NCBI GenBank assembly: GCA_038200275.1
Contig: JBBPYC010000048.1
Span: forward strand, 65,257-129,256
Direction of reading: 5' to 3'
Source of the DNA: JBBPYC01 sp038200275
Lineage (GTDB): Bacteria > Pseudomonadota > Gammaproteobacteria > Burkholderiales > Burkholderiaceae_C
DNA length: 64,000 nt
The stretch's first letter is position 1. Each line of letters opens with the position of its first letter. The notes under the pieces were generated by a model. That model was not told the origin of the DNA. It saw nothing but the letters and a program-made list of their open reading frames with translations, and made no database searches. The position numbers and the translations under genes were made by a program. Shown piece by piece: positions 18,958 to 27,528 of this stretch.

Positions 18958-20032
18958 GGGTGGCCTCGAACTCCTGCATGTAGGCCACCAGCGCCTGCAC
19001 GCCCTCGATCGGCATCGCGTTGTAGATCGATGCGCGCATGCCGCCGACCGAGCGGTGGCCTTTCAGTTGCACCATGCCGCGCTGTTGCGCGCCTTTCAGG
19101 AACGCTTCGTCCAGATTGCTGTCGGCCAGTGTGAATGGCACGTTCATGATGGATCGGTCATCCCGCGCCACTGGATTGGCATAGAACGATGAGCCGTCGA
19201 GATAGTCGTACAACACCGCAGCCTTGGCCTTGTTCAACTTTTCGACGACGTCCAGCCCGCCAAGCGATTTCAGATGCTTGAACACGAGCCCCGCGATGTA
19301 GATCGCAAACGTCGGCGGCGTGTTGAACATCGAATCGTTTTCGGCTTGTTGCCTGTAGTCGAACGCAGACGGAGTGATCGGCAACGCCTGGCCGATCAGG
19401 TCGTCGCGCACGATCACGATCGTCAGACCCGAAGGCCCCATGTTCTTTTGCGCACCCGCGTAAATCGCACCGTACCGGCTTACGTCGAGCGGGCGCGACA
19501 GGATGTTGGACGACATGTCGGCCACCAACGGCACGTCGCCGGTTTGCGGCGTCCAGTGATATTCGACGCCGCCGATCGTTTCATTCGAGCAGATGTGCAC
19601 GTACGCGGCATCACGGTCTAGCCGCCATTCAGACTGCTTGGGGATGCTCATGAAACGGCTGGACTCGCCGCTTGCGGCGACGTTCACCTTGGCGTACTTC
19701 TTTGCTTCCTTGATCGATTTTTTCGACCAATCACCGGTGTCCACGTAATCGGCGCTCGCATGCCCGCGCAGCAAGTTCATCGGCAGGATGGCGTTTTCGC
19801 CGATCGCCCCGCCCTGCATGAACAGCACTTTGTAGTTGGCTGGCACATGCAGCAATTCGCGCAGCAGGCTCTCGGCTTCCGCATGGATGCCGATGAACTC
19901 TTTCCCGCGGTGGCTCATCTCCATGACCGACATGCCACAGCCGTGCCAGTCGAGCATTTCGTCGGCGGCCTGGCGCAATACGCTTTCTGGCAAAACTGCA
20001 GGACCGGGGCTGAAATTGAAGACACGCGTCAT
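18950..20032 (-). CDS. serC: Phosphoserine aminotransferase
   Basis: PLP enzyme converting 3-phosphohydroxypyruvate to phosphoserine, also used in vitamin B6 synthesis. From ATG 20032 it has 360 residues, the family's usual length; the start TRVFNFSPGPAVLPE is the canonical SerC N-terminus. The PLP lysine is in YAGAQKNMGPSGL. HRSVGGMRASIYNA near the end is the usual C-terminal motif. It is the first gene of serC-serA. Confidence 0.96.
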   Translation of the reverse strand: MTRVFNFSPGPAVLPESVLRQAADEMLDWHGCGMSVMEMSHRGKEFIGIHAEAESLLRELLHVPANYKVLFMQGGAIGENAILPMNLLRGHASADYVDTGDWSKKSIKEAKKYAKVNVAASGESSRFMSIPKQSEWRLDRDAAYVHICSNETIGGVEYHWTPQTGDVPLVADMSSNILSRPLDVSRYGAIYAGAQKNMGPSGLTIVIVRDDLIGQALPITPSAFDYRQQAENDSMFNTPPTFAIYIAGLVFKHLKSLGGLDVVEKLNKAKAAVLYDYLDGSSFYANPVARDDRSIMNVPFTLADSNLDEAFLKGAQQRGMVQLKGHRSVGGMRASIYNAMPIEGVQALVAYMQEFEATRG

Positions 20033-20195
20033 AAAGTTAGGACGGCAGAAATCGCCGTCGAAAAGAGGTTGATGAAGGGGCGGACTCTCGGACAGAAGCA
20101 AATCAATTTGGCATTGCTGCGGGATGCCCCTTGTAGGAACGTGCTGACCCCGCCTTGATCAAATTGCCCGATTGTGCAACCCACTACAGCAGTCT

Positions 20196-20209
20196 AAGGT
20201 GAACACCTT
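20196..20209. promoter_or_regulatory. Short inverted repeat upstream of csbD
   Basis: AAGGTG and CACCTT flank AA, 26 bases before the csbD start codon. It could be an operator or a small mRNA hairpin; no regulator is known. The rest of the 203-base serC-csbD gap shows nothing else that I can name. Confidence 0.3.
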
Positions 20210-20235
20210 GATAACTGCAAAGCAAGGAGCACTGC

Positions 20236-20448
20236 ATGAACGACGACAAGATCGAAGGCAACTGGAAACAGTTCAAAGGCAAGATGAAAGAGCAGTGGGG
20301 CAAGCTGACCGACGACGACTTCAATGTCGCCGATGGTAAGCGCGACCAACTGTCAGGCAAGATCCAGGAACGCTACGGCATCGCCCAAGATGAAGCCGAA
20401 AAGCAGATCGACGACTGGCACGGCCGCAACTCGGACTACCGCTGGTAA
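20236..20448 (+). CDS. CsbD family stress protein
   Basis: A 70-residue, highly charged soluble protein (NDDKIEGNWKQFKGKMKEQW ... AEKQIDDWHGRNSDYRW) of the CsbD family, which is induced by general stress in many bacteria; its biochemical role is unknown. The ribosome site AAGGAG is at 20224-20229. It stands alone, with a strong terminator directly after it. Confidence 0.92.
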   Translation: MNDDKIEGNWKQFKGKMKEQWGKLTDDDFNVADGKRDQLSGKIQERYGIAQDEAEKQIDDWHGRNSDYRW

Positions 20449-20470
20449 TCGGCAGCACTGCTGGTCAGTC

Positions 20471-20497
20471 AAACGGGGAGCTTCGGCTCCCCGTTTT
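20471..20497. terminator. Bidirectional terminator after csbD
   Basis: Perfect 11-base stem (AAACGGGGAGC with GCTCCCCGTTT) closed by a TTCG tetraloop and followed by a T. It lies between the convergent csbD and the CorC-like gene, with A/T runs on both sides of the stem, so it can serve both directions. Confidence 0.88.
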
Positions 20498-20512
20498 CAA
20501 TTGCAGCGCGCT

Positions 20513-21835
20513 TCAGGCGGCCATTACTTCGTGCAGATCGCCCGCGAGTGGTTGCGCCAGCACCTTGTCGATGCGCTTGCCTTCGAGTTCGACCACCTCG
20601 AAGTTCCAGCCCGCACATTCGATCTGCTCGCCCACTGCGGGCAAATTCCCCGTCACCGACATCAGCAGACCAGCCACGGTGTTGTAGCGACCTCGGTCGT
20701 CGTCAGGCAACTCCTTGATCTGCAGCCGATTCTTCAGTTCACCCACAGGCATCAGGCCGTCGAGCAGCCAGTTGCCGTCGTCACGCAAAGTGGCCCAGGC
20801 TTCCAGCCGAGTGTCCGGATGCAGTTCGCCGGTGATGGCCTCGAGCAGGTCGCGCGGCGTCATCAGCCCTTGCACGACACCGTATTCGTCGACCACAAAC
20901 ACCATGCGGCCTGCCTTGATGCGGAACTGCTCGAGCACTTCCATCCCACTCAGGGTCTCTGGTATGAACGAAGCCGGCAGCGCATGACTACCGAGCAAAC
21001 TGCTCTCGTCCATCTGACCCAGATGCAGCAGCTGCGCCACGCTGATCACGCCAACCACATCGTCAAGCGAGCCGCGGCAAACCGGAAACCATGAGTGCGC
21101 ACCGCCTTGTGCAAGTGCGCCGACTTGAAGCAGTGCTTGTTTGACGGTGATGCGCGCATCGAACCAGCGCACATCGCCGCGCGGGACCATCAGCGAGGAC
21201 AACGGACGATCATCGAGCCGGAACACGTTCTCGACCATTTGGTGTTCGTGCGCTTCGATAACGCCTGCATCACGCCCTTCGGCCAGACTGGCCGCGATTT
21301 CCTCTTCAGTAACGGTGTGGCCGGCAGCATTGTTGTCGATGCGCAGCAGTTTGAGCATGCCCTGCGTGCTCAATGTGAGCAGCCGCACGAAGGGCTTCGC
21401 AATTCGTGCAACCCAAGTCATCGGCCGTGCAACCCAACGCGCCACGACTTCGGGATACAACTGACCGATGCGCTTGGGCACCAGTTCACCCAGCACGATC
21501 GTGATGAACGTGATCGCTGTCACCACCAGCGCCGTGGCGCTGATCTCAGCCGCGCCGAGTGGCACCCCCCAGCCGATCAGCACTTGCGCCAGATCCCCGC
21601 TGAACGCAGCTTCGCCGATGATGCCGTTCAACATGCCGATCGACGTAATGCCGACCTGCACCGAAGACAGAAACTGGGTGGGATCCTCAAGCAACTTGAG
21701 CGCCGCGCGAGCGCCTTGGTCGCCGTTGTCGGCCAGCGCCGCGAGACGGATTTTGCGGCTCGACGCCAGCGCCAACTCCGACATGGCGAACACGCCGTTG
21801 AGTAACGTCAACAGCGCGATCAGCAGAAAATTCAT
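20513..21835 (-). CDS. CNNM/CBS-domain membrane protein (hemolysin C/CorB-CorC family)
   Basis: This 440-residue protein has a DUF21/CNNM membrane domain (about 1-190; starts NFLLIALLTLLNGVFAMSELAL), a pair of CBS domains (about 215-335; LMVPRGDVRWFDARITV and VVDEYGVVQGLMTPRDLLE) and a C-terminal CorC_HlyC transporter-associated domain (about 350-440). Family members take part in magnesium or cobalt transport and resistance; the older name hemolysin is historical. It is convergent with csbD and divergent from apaH. Confidence 0.88.
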   Translation of the reverse strand: MNFLLIALLTLLNGVFAMSELALASSRKIRLAALADNGDQGARAALKLLEDPTQFLSSVQVGITSIGMLNGIIGEAAFSGDLAQVLIGWGVPLGAAEISATALVVTAITFITIVLGELVPKRIGQLYPEVVARWVARPMTWVARIAKPFVRLLTLSTQGMLKLLRIDNNAAGHTVTEEEIAASLAEGRDAGVIEAHEHQMVENVFRLDDRPLSSLMVPRGDVRWFDARITVKQALLQVGALAQGGAHSWFPVCRGSLDDVVGVISVAQLLHLGQMDESSLLGSHALPASFIPETLSGMEVLEQFRIKAGRMVFVVDEYGVVQGLMTPRDLLEAITGELHPDTRLEAWATLRDDGNWLLDGLMPVGELKNRLQIKELPDDDRGRYNTVAGLLMSVTGNLPAVGEQIECAGWNFEVVELEGKRIDKVLAQPLAGDLHEVMAA

Positions 21836-21859
21836 GAATCAGCGAACAGGATCAGAGAA

Positions 21860-22693
21860 ATGGCACTTTACTTGATCGGCGATTTGCAAGGCTGCGACCG
21901 CGTTTTTGCGCAGCTGCTCGACAAGATTGATTTCTCACCCAGCCGGGACACGCTCTATCTGTTGGGCGATCTGGTCAATCGCGGTCCTGAGTCACTGCAA
22001 CTGTTGCGTCGCGTAATCGCTTACGGCGCATCGGCACGCTGCTTGCTTGGCAATCACGACTTGCACCTGTTGGGTGTCGCTTACGGTGCCCGCTCGCTGA
22101 GCGCGGGTGACACCTTGCAGCCGGTGTTACAGGCGCCGGACCACACAAGCATCATCGACTGGCTGCGCCGTCAACCGCTGGCCATTCATGAGCATGGCTG
22201 GCTGATGGTTCATGCGGGCGTGCTGCCGCAGTGGACGTTGCAACAGACACTTGCGTTCGCGGCCGAGGTTGAAACAGCACTGCGCGCTGCGTCTGCAGGC
22301 GAGTTCTTACGAACGATTTCCGGCAACCAGCCAACCCGGTGGCACGACGATCTGCAGGGCGCAGATCGACTTCGCGTGGCCCTGAACGGACTGACGCGTC
22401 TGCGTTTTTGCACTGCCGAGGGCATCATGGAGTTCAAGCACCACGACGATGCTGCCAGCGCACCGCCCGGCTATGCGGCGTGGTACGACGTGCCCGAACG
22501 CCAGAGCGCTGGGACACGCATTGCGTTTGGGCACTGGTCGCGGCAAGGGCTGGTTGATCGGCCAAATCTGGCTGGACTCGATACCGGCTGTGTCTGGGGC
22601 GGTGCGCTGACTGCCATGCACATCGACCATTCCGGCGACCACCGCGGATTCATTCAGGTTGCTGGCGAGCCGTCAAGCTCCCTTGAACGTTAA
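21860..22693 (+). CDS. apaH: Symmetrical diadenosine tetraphosphatase
   Basis: Hydrolyses Ap4A to two ADP. The 277-residue protein carries the metallophosphatase motifs YLIGDLQGCDRVF, LLGDLVNRGPESL and CLLGNHDLHLLG in order, and GTRIAFGHWSRQGLVDR near the C-terminus, as in ApaH. Length is normal. The start ATG 21860 lies 24 bases from the start of the divergent CorC-like gene, so the promoters must overlap. Confidence 0.94.
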   Translation: MALYLIGDLQGCDRVFAQLLDKIDFSPSRDTLYLLGDLVNRGPESLQLLRRVIAYGASARCLLGNHDLHLLGVAYGARSLSAGDTLQPVLQAPDHTSIIDWLRRQPLAIHEHGWLMVHAGVLPQWTLQQTLAFAAEVETALRAASAGEFLRTISGNQPTRWHDDLQGADRLRVALNGLTRLRFCTAEGIMEFKHHDDAASAPPGYAAWYDVPERQSAGTRIAFGHWSRQGLVDRPNLAGLDTGCVWGGALTAMHIDHSGDHRGFIQVAGEPSSSLER

Positions 22694-22762
22694 GCGCAGA
22701 TCCGCTTCCAGCGCACCGGACTTGTTGTGTCACGGACTCAAGGTTGCGGTCGAGCAGCGTGT

Positions 22763-23134
22763 TTATCGTCCCGCACCGCCCCCGCCCCCGCCCCCGCCGC
22801 CCGCACCACCGCCGGCTCCTGCACCCGCACCACCACCGGCAGCGGCGCCGCCGGCCCCGCCTGCATTGCCCCCTGCGGCGGCATTCCCGGCCGACCCGGA
22901 CGCGGCCGGACCGCCAGAACCGGAACCACCGCCGATGGCGGGACCACGGCTTGTCCTGATGCCGCCCGGACCGGATTTGTAGACCCCGGCTTTGGTCTGA
23001 TCGGCCTCCTTGCTGTCAGCGCTTCCAGCGGGCGCCGGATTCTGCGCAGTGGTGTCCTTGTCTTGCGCTTGGGCTGCCCCAGCAGCGGTCAAGAATGCAA
23101 GCATCAACCCAGTCGTCAATTGAACCCATTGCAT
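22763..23134 (-). CDS. Secreted glycine/alanine-rich low-complexity protein
   Basis: A 123-residue protein with a signal peptide (about residues 1-23, QLTTGLMLAFLTAAGAAQAQ). Residues about 24-60 are polar (KEADQTKAGVYKSGPGG). From there to the end nearly every residue is Gly, Ala, Ser or Pro, ending in a poly-Gly run and AGR. At DNA level the tail is a CCGCCC-type low-complexity repeat (about 22770-22880), prone to slippage. I do not recognise a family. It could be a surface or matrix protein, or one whose reading frame is maintained only by composition. Confidence that it is expressed is moderate. Confidence 0.55.
   Translation of the reverse strand: MQWVQLTTGLMLAFLTAAGAAQAQDKDTTAQNPAPAGSADSKEADQTKAGVYKSGPGGIRTSRGPAIGGGSGSGGPAASGSAGNAAAGGNAGGAGGAAAGGGAGAGAGGGAGGGGGGGGGAGR
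22770..22880. repeat. CCGCCC-rich low-complexity tract
   Basis: Imperfect repetition of CCGCCC and CACCGG units inside the 3' part of the glycine-rich gene. It encodes the Gly/Ala tail on the minus strand. It is simple-sequence DNA, not a spacer array. Confidence 0.7.
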
Positions 23135-23221
23135 AAAGAAATCTCCGTTTGAAAATGAACGCTTCGCCGTTCGCCACCCGAGCGATGACCGCTTGGCCCT
23201 ATAACCGCTGCAGCATGGTCT

Positions 23222-23647
23222 CTATCTGGCAGCCGGACTGACGCTGTTGGTTGAGCCCGGCACGGCCGTGGGCGCGCTGCTGCCCTGAGAACCAGTTGAC
23301 GAATCCACTTTGCGGACGGTCTTGCCGTTGTTGGGAACCCGTTTCACCGATTTGCCGCTGCCACTCAACGACGCCTTCGCAGGCATGGTGCCGGACCCAC
23401 TGACGGAAGTGGATCCCTTGCTGATGGTACTGGCGTTGCCACCAATCGAGCCGGCTGCAGCCGCTGATCCAGTGTCTTTTCCGGAACCGGTCCCGGTGGT
23501 GCCGGTATTGCCAGCGATGTCACCGTGGCTTTTGGTGCCGACCACAGGGGTGACACCCGATACTGTGGAATTCGCGGCCGTCTGTGCCAACACAGGCGTG
23601 GTGGTGGCCAAGGCCGCGACGGCAGCTGCAATGCAAAGTGTCTTCAT
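23222..23647 (-). CDS. Secreted Ser/Gly/Thr-rich protein of unknown function
   Basis: A 141-residue protein with a clear signal peptide (KTLCIAAAVAALATTTPVLAQ). The mature protein is dominated by Ser, Gly, Thr and Ala, with a basic patch (SGKSVKRVPNNGKTVRKVD) near 100-118. It lacks Cys after the signal peptide and should be largely disordered. It lies directly upstream of the glycine-rich gene on the same strand (87-base gap), and the pair looks related in style. I cannot assign a function. The 117 bases upstream, to the GH15 stop, should hold the promoter; none was recognised. Confidence 0.6.
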   Translation of the reverse strand: MKTLCIAAAVAALATTTPVLAQTAANSTVSGVTPVVGTKSHGDIAGNTGTTGTGSGKDTGSAAAAGSIGGNASTISKGSTSVSGSGTMPAKASLSGSGKSVKRVPNNGKTVRKVDSSTGSQGSSAPTAVPGSTNSVSPAAR

Positions 23648-23764
23648 GTGATTCGTCCTACCAAATGTATTGGCGCAGGCACGGTCGCCTGATTCAGGCT
23701 GGCGCTATAGCAAGCACCATACCTAGAAATTTTGCTTTTAAAACAGTTCAGCGCACGCAGTCGT

Positions 23765-25750
23765 TCAAGGCCAGGCAAGGCAGGACTTGGTCGACGAACA
23801 GAAGCGACCGACCTGGCGCGACTGCGCAATCGCCGCCACGACGCCGCGCCAGCCAAACGTCGCCCCAACCGCTCTGGCAGCGCGTTCGGCATAGCCGCCG
23901 GCAAGCGCCGCCGCGCCGGAACGATCGGCCAGCTGCAGATTGACGATGCAACCGATCAAGCCCAGGTGCGTCAATGCTTGTGGAAAATTGCCGAGGAATG
24001 CACCCGTGCTCGCATCCACCTCTTCGGCAAACAGGCCGACGTCGTTCGCACACTCGACCAACCGATCAATTCGCGATCGGGCCTGCTCAAGCCGGCCGTT
24101 TGCCAATTCAGCATCTGCAAGCCAGCAGCTGCAAACCAGAAATTCCCCTTCGGCACCTTCGAGCCCGTCTTCGCCCCAGTAGCGCGCCAGAAAGACCTCG
24201 CCGCGGCCGAGCGTTGCGACCACTTCGTCGATGGTGCGCGTGAGTACCCCGTCCGGCAGCGCGAAGCCGAGCATGGGTGCGAGCAACACGGCCGCATCGA
24301 CGCCCCCGTCAAACGCTTGTCGCAGCCAGCCGTTGCCGGGCTCGGCCACGTGGGCCAGGATGTCCGCGCGCACGCGCTCGGCATCAACCAGCCACTTTGG
24401 ATCAAGCAGCCGCCCCGCGCGCTCCAGCGCGACCCAGCACATCAGCTTGCCGTGCACGTGATGGCGCGCCGGCCCCCGCATCTCCCAGATGCCCTGATCT
24501 GGCTCGCGCCAGTGTGCGGCCACATAAGCTGCCACCGCATCCAGCAACCGACGGTACTGCGCATCAAGGCGACCGCCGAGCGCTTGATACATCCAGGCCA
24601 GGTCGAGCATCTGTCCGTACACGTCGATCTGGTTTTGTTGGTAGGCGCCATTGCCAACGCGCACGGGCGCGCTGTTTCGCCAGCCGGACAAGCCCTCGAC
24701 CGTCGACTCGGGCAAGTCGAGCTGCGCATCAATGCCGTACATCGGTCGCACCCGCGGCAGCGAACGCACGCACGCGCGCTGCAGAAATTGATGAAAACAG
24801 CGCGCCTCGCCGCTGTAGCCGAGCACCGAGAGCGCGTACAGCGCAAAGGACGCGTCGCGCACCCAGCAAAACCGGTAGTCCCAGTTGCGCGCACCCCCAA
24901 TCGATTCCGGCAGCGATGTGGTCGGTGCAGCCACGATTGCGCCCGTCGGCGCGTAGGTCAGCAGCTTCAGTGCCAGGGCGCTGCGGCGCACCACCGCCTC
25001 ATGGGGGCCCCGGTAGCGGCAGTACCCGATCCACTCCTGCCAGAACGCCTTCGTGGCGGCCAGGAACTCGGGCACCCGGGACCGTGGCGACTGCCCCTCC
25101 ACGACGCTGTCGGCCAACACGAAGTCGAGCTGTTGGCCAGCAACCAGTTCGAAGTCGGCTTCGGCCACGTCTGCCGCGGCACGAAATGCCACCGCGCCGT
25201 AGAGCCTGGGCAGCGCATCGCCTGCGCTCACGCCGTCGTGGGTGACCTGCAAGTCCACGACTTCCCGCGCAAATGCTTTGGACGGCCGGTAGCGCAGCTC
25301 CATCTCGACCACGCCTCGCAGGCACTCGACCCGGCGCACGATCCAGCCCGGCGCATTCAGGCGAACGTAGTCATGCACGTCGGCATCGAGCTTGCGGCCG
25401 ACCGGCATGAAGTCGAGCAATGCGACGCTGCCGCGACTTGTTTCGAACACGGTGCGAAGCATGTTCGTGTCAGGCAGATAAGCGCGCTGGCAGGTGAAGT
25501 CACCCTTGGGCCGGATCGACCAATGACCGCCGCGGTCGTGGTCGAGCAGTCGGCAGAACACCGGGTCGGCATCAAACCGGCTCATCGTCGCCCAGTCGAT
25601 GGTGCCGTCGCGCGCAACGAGTGCAGCACCGTGGCAATCACCGATCAGCGCATGATCCTCGATCGGCTCGTCCTCAAAGTCTGGCGGCTTGTTGGAATTG
25701 GGCTCGTCTGCCGCAGATGCGGCTACGTTTTGGTCAGCAATCGCAGTCAT
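23765..25750 (-). CDS. Glycoside hydrolase family 15 protein (glucoamylase- or trehalase-like)
   Basis: I chose ATG 25750 (TAIADQNVAASAADEPNSNK), giving 661 residues; the open frame further upstream overlaps gshA and has no family character. The protein has an N-terminal beta-sandwich region (about 30-290; IEDHALIGDCHGAALVARDG) and the (alpha/alpha)6 catalytic domain, with GARNWDYRFCWVRDASFALY and, near the C-terminus, GAEGEFLVCSCWLADAEL carrying the catalytic Glu. Bacterial members of this type hydrolyse alpha-glucans or trehalose; sequence alone does not decide. There is no signal peptide, so it is intracellular and probably acts on the glucan or trehalose made by the cluster downstream. 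Confidence 0.88.
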   Translation of the reverse strand: MTAIADQNVAASAADEPNSNKPPDFEDEPIEDHALIGDCHGAALVARDGTIDWATMSRFDADPVFCRLLDHDRGGHWSIRPKGDFTCQRAYLPDTNMLRTVFETSRGSVALLDFMPVGRKLDADVHDYVRLNAPGWIVRRVECLRGVVEMELRYRPSKAFAREVVDLQVTHDGVSAGDALPRLYGAVAFRAAADVAEADFELVAGQQLDFVLADSVVEGQSPRSRVPEFLAATKAFWQEWIGYCRYRGPHEAVVRRSALALKLLTYAPTGAIVAAPTTSLPESIGGARNWDYRFCWVRDASFALYALSVLGYSGEARCFHQFLQRACVRSLPRVRPMYGIDAQLDLPESTVEGLSGWRNSAPVRVGNGAYQQNQIDVYGQMLDLAWMYQALGGRLDAQYRRLLDAVAAYVAAHWREPDQGIWEMRGPARHHVHGKLMCWVALERAGRLLDPKWLVDAERVRADILAHVAEPGNGWLRQAFDGGVDAAVLLAPMLGFALPDGVLTRTIDEVVATLGRGEVFLARYWGEDGLEGAEGEFLVCSCWLADAELANGRLEQARSRIDRLVECANDVGLFAEEVDASTGAFLGNFPQALTHLGLIGCIVNLQLADRSGAAALAGGYAERAARAVGATFGWRGVVAAIAQSRQVGRFCSSTKSCLAWP

Positions 25751-25963
25751 TGAATCTGTGGTTCGCGGTGGTACGGGGGTTTGATTCCGATAAGTGGCGG
25801 CAAGTGAGACCACGCCCCCGGCCCAGAGTTCGCCAACTGCCTCAGCCCAGCGATGACCAAGCCGACCTATGATGCCGCCATTCGACGGCGCGTTTGGAAC
25901 GGCAGGTTGGCACCCAGGGGCGCCGGCAGCAGCGCCGTTTTCAGCCTCGGCAGGAGACCTTAT

Positions 25964-27499
25964 TTGAATGCAACAACCGGCAGCCTGATCACGCAACGGC
26001 TGGGCAGTATCTCGCCGGACCGACTGGCCGGCATGCGTCGCGGCATCGAAAAAGAGAGCCTGCGCACGCAGCCAGACGGGCGCCTGAGCACCCACCCCCA
26101 CCCAGCCACACTGGGCTCGGCGCTGACCCATCCGCACATCACGACCGACTTCAGTGAGTCGCAGGTCGAACTCGTGACCGGCGTGCATGCCAGCGGCGAC
26201 GACGCGATCGACGAGCTGACCCGCGTGCACCAATTTGTCTACCGCGCGATCGGCGATGAGATGCTGTGGGTTGGCAGCATGCCGTGCGGGCTGCCCAGCG
26301 ACAACGACATTCCGATCGGTCAATATGGTCACTCGAACGTTGGGCAAGCCAAGAGCGTCTACCGGATGGGGCTTGCGCACCGCTATGGACGGCGCATGCA
26401 GACCATTTCGGGCATCCACTACAACTGGTCGATGCCGGGCATCGACAACGACGGCTACTTCGGCCTGATCCGCAACTTTCGCCGCCATTCGTTTCTGTTG
26501 CTGGTGCTGTTCGGCGCTTCGCCAGCGATCTGCTCCAGCTTCGTTGAGGGCCGCGAGCACACGTTGCAGACGATCAAGGGGCACACATTGGGGCTGCCGC
26601 ACGCAACGTCGCTGCGCATGGGCCGGCTGGGCTACCAGAGCGATGCACAGGCGACTCTCGCGGTCAGCTACAACAGCCTGCAGCGCTACGGCGCTTCGCT
26701 GCAGCAAGCACTCACGCAGCCGCATGCGGCCTACCAAGACATCGGCATTCGCGCTGCAGACGGCAGCTACCGTCAGTTGTCCACTGCGTTGCTGCAAATC
26801 GAAAACGAGTTCTACGGCACGATCCGCCCGAAGCGCGTGATCCAGCCCGGTGAGCGGCCGCTGCATGCGTTGCGCGAACGCGGGGTCGAATACGTCGAAG
26901 TGCGCTGCATGGATTTGGACCCGTTCGAGCGGGTTGGCATCAACGCGTCGACCACACGCTTCATCGATATGTTTTTGCTGCATTGCCTGTTGAGCGACAG
27001 CCCGCCGGACGACGAGGCGGAAATTGCCGAGTTGGCCCGCAACCAGGATCGTGCAGCGATGCGTGGGCGCGAGCCCGGGCTGCTGCTGGAACGCAGGGGT
27101 CGTGAAGTGCCGCTGGTCGATTGGGCGCTAGAACTGCTCGCGGACATGAAATCCATCGCTGCCATGCTGGATCGGGCGAGCAGCAGCGCCCGCCACTCCG
27201 ACGCACTGCAACAGGCGGAGCGTCAATTGCGCGGCGACGCAGCGCTGCCGTCCGCCCAGGTGTTGCAGACGATGCATGAGCAGTACGACGATTCTTACGT
27301 GCGCTTCACGCTCGCTCAGTCCGCCGCGACGCGCCACGCAATGCTCGAGCTGCCACTGTCGCAAGCTGCGGAGTTGGAGCTGCGCCACATGGCGCAAGCT
27401 TCGCTCGCGCGTCAGGCTGAGCTCGAAGCGGCGCCGCAGCCTCCGTTCGAGAAGTACCGAGAGCAGTATCTGGCGCCGCAACGGCTGTCAGTCCCGTAA
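25964..27499 (+). CDS. gshA: Glutamate-cysteine ligase (E. coli type)
   Basis: First step of glutathione synthesis. I chose TTG 25964, which has CAGGAGA 6 bases upstream and gives 511 residues, close to the 518 of E. coli; ATG 25853 would add a non-conserved 37-residue extension. The N-terminal core aligns by eye with the E. coli enzyme (GMRRGIEKESLR, GSALTHPHITTDFSESQVEL). Further motifs are SGIHYNWSMP and NEFYGTIRPKR. Glutathione is the cofactor of the gfa/frmA formaldehyde route in this window. It is divergent from the GH15 gene. Confidence 0.9.
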   Translation: MNATTGSLITQRLGSISPDRLAGMRRGIEKESLRTQPDGRLSTHPHPATLGSALTHPHITTDFSESQVELVTGVHASGDDAIDELTRVHQFVYRAIGDEMLWVGSMPCGLPSDNDIPIGQYGHSNVGQAKSVYRMGLAHRYGRRMQTISGIHYNWSMPGIDNDGYFGLIRNFRRHSFLLLVLFGASPAICSSFVEGREHTLQTIKGHTLGLPHATSLRMGRLGYQSDAQATLAVSYNSLQRYGASLQQALTQPHAAYQDIGIRAADGSYRQLSTALLQIENEFYGTIRPKRVIQPGERPLHALRERGVEYVEVRCMDLDPFERVGINASTTRFIDMFLLHCLLSDSPPDDEAEIAELARNQDRAAMRGREPGLLLERRGREVPLVDWALELLADMKSIAAMLDRASSSARHSDALQQAERQLRGDAALPSAQVLQTMHEQYDDSYVRFTLAQSAATRHAMLELPLSQAAELELRHMAQASLARQAELEAAPQPPFEKYREQYLAPQRLSVP

Positions 27500-27528
27500 C
27501 CGCGCCGGGCAAGATTCACGCGCCGACT

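Noticed and set aside
22770..22880. CCGCCC repeats as a CRISPR-like array
   Set aside because: There are no spaced direct repeats, only simple-sequence DNA coding for a Gly-rich tail.
23732..25753. A 673-codon open frame on the plus strand opposite the GH15 gene
   Set aside because: Its His/Arg/Gln-rich composition and lack of motifs are those of an antisense shadow of a high-GC gene; the minus-strand frame carries the GH15 motifs.
25853..25963. ATG 25853 as the gshA start
   Set aside because: It would add 37 non-conserved residues; TTG 25964 has a better ribosome site and gives the length of the E. coli enzyme.
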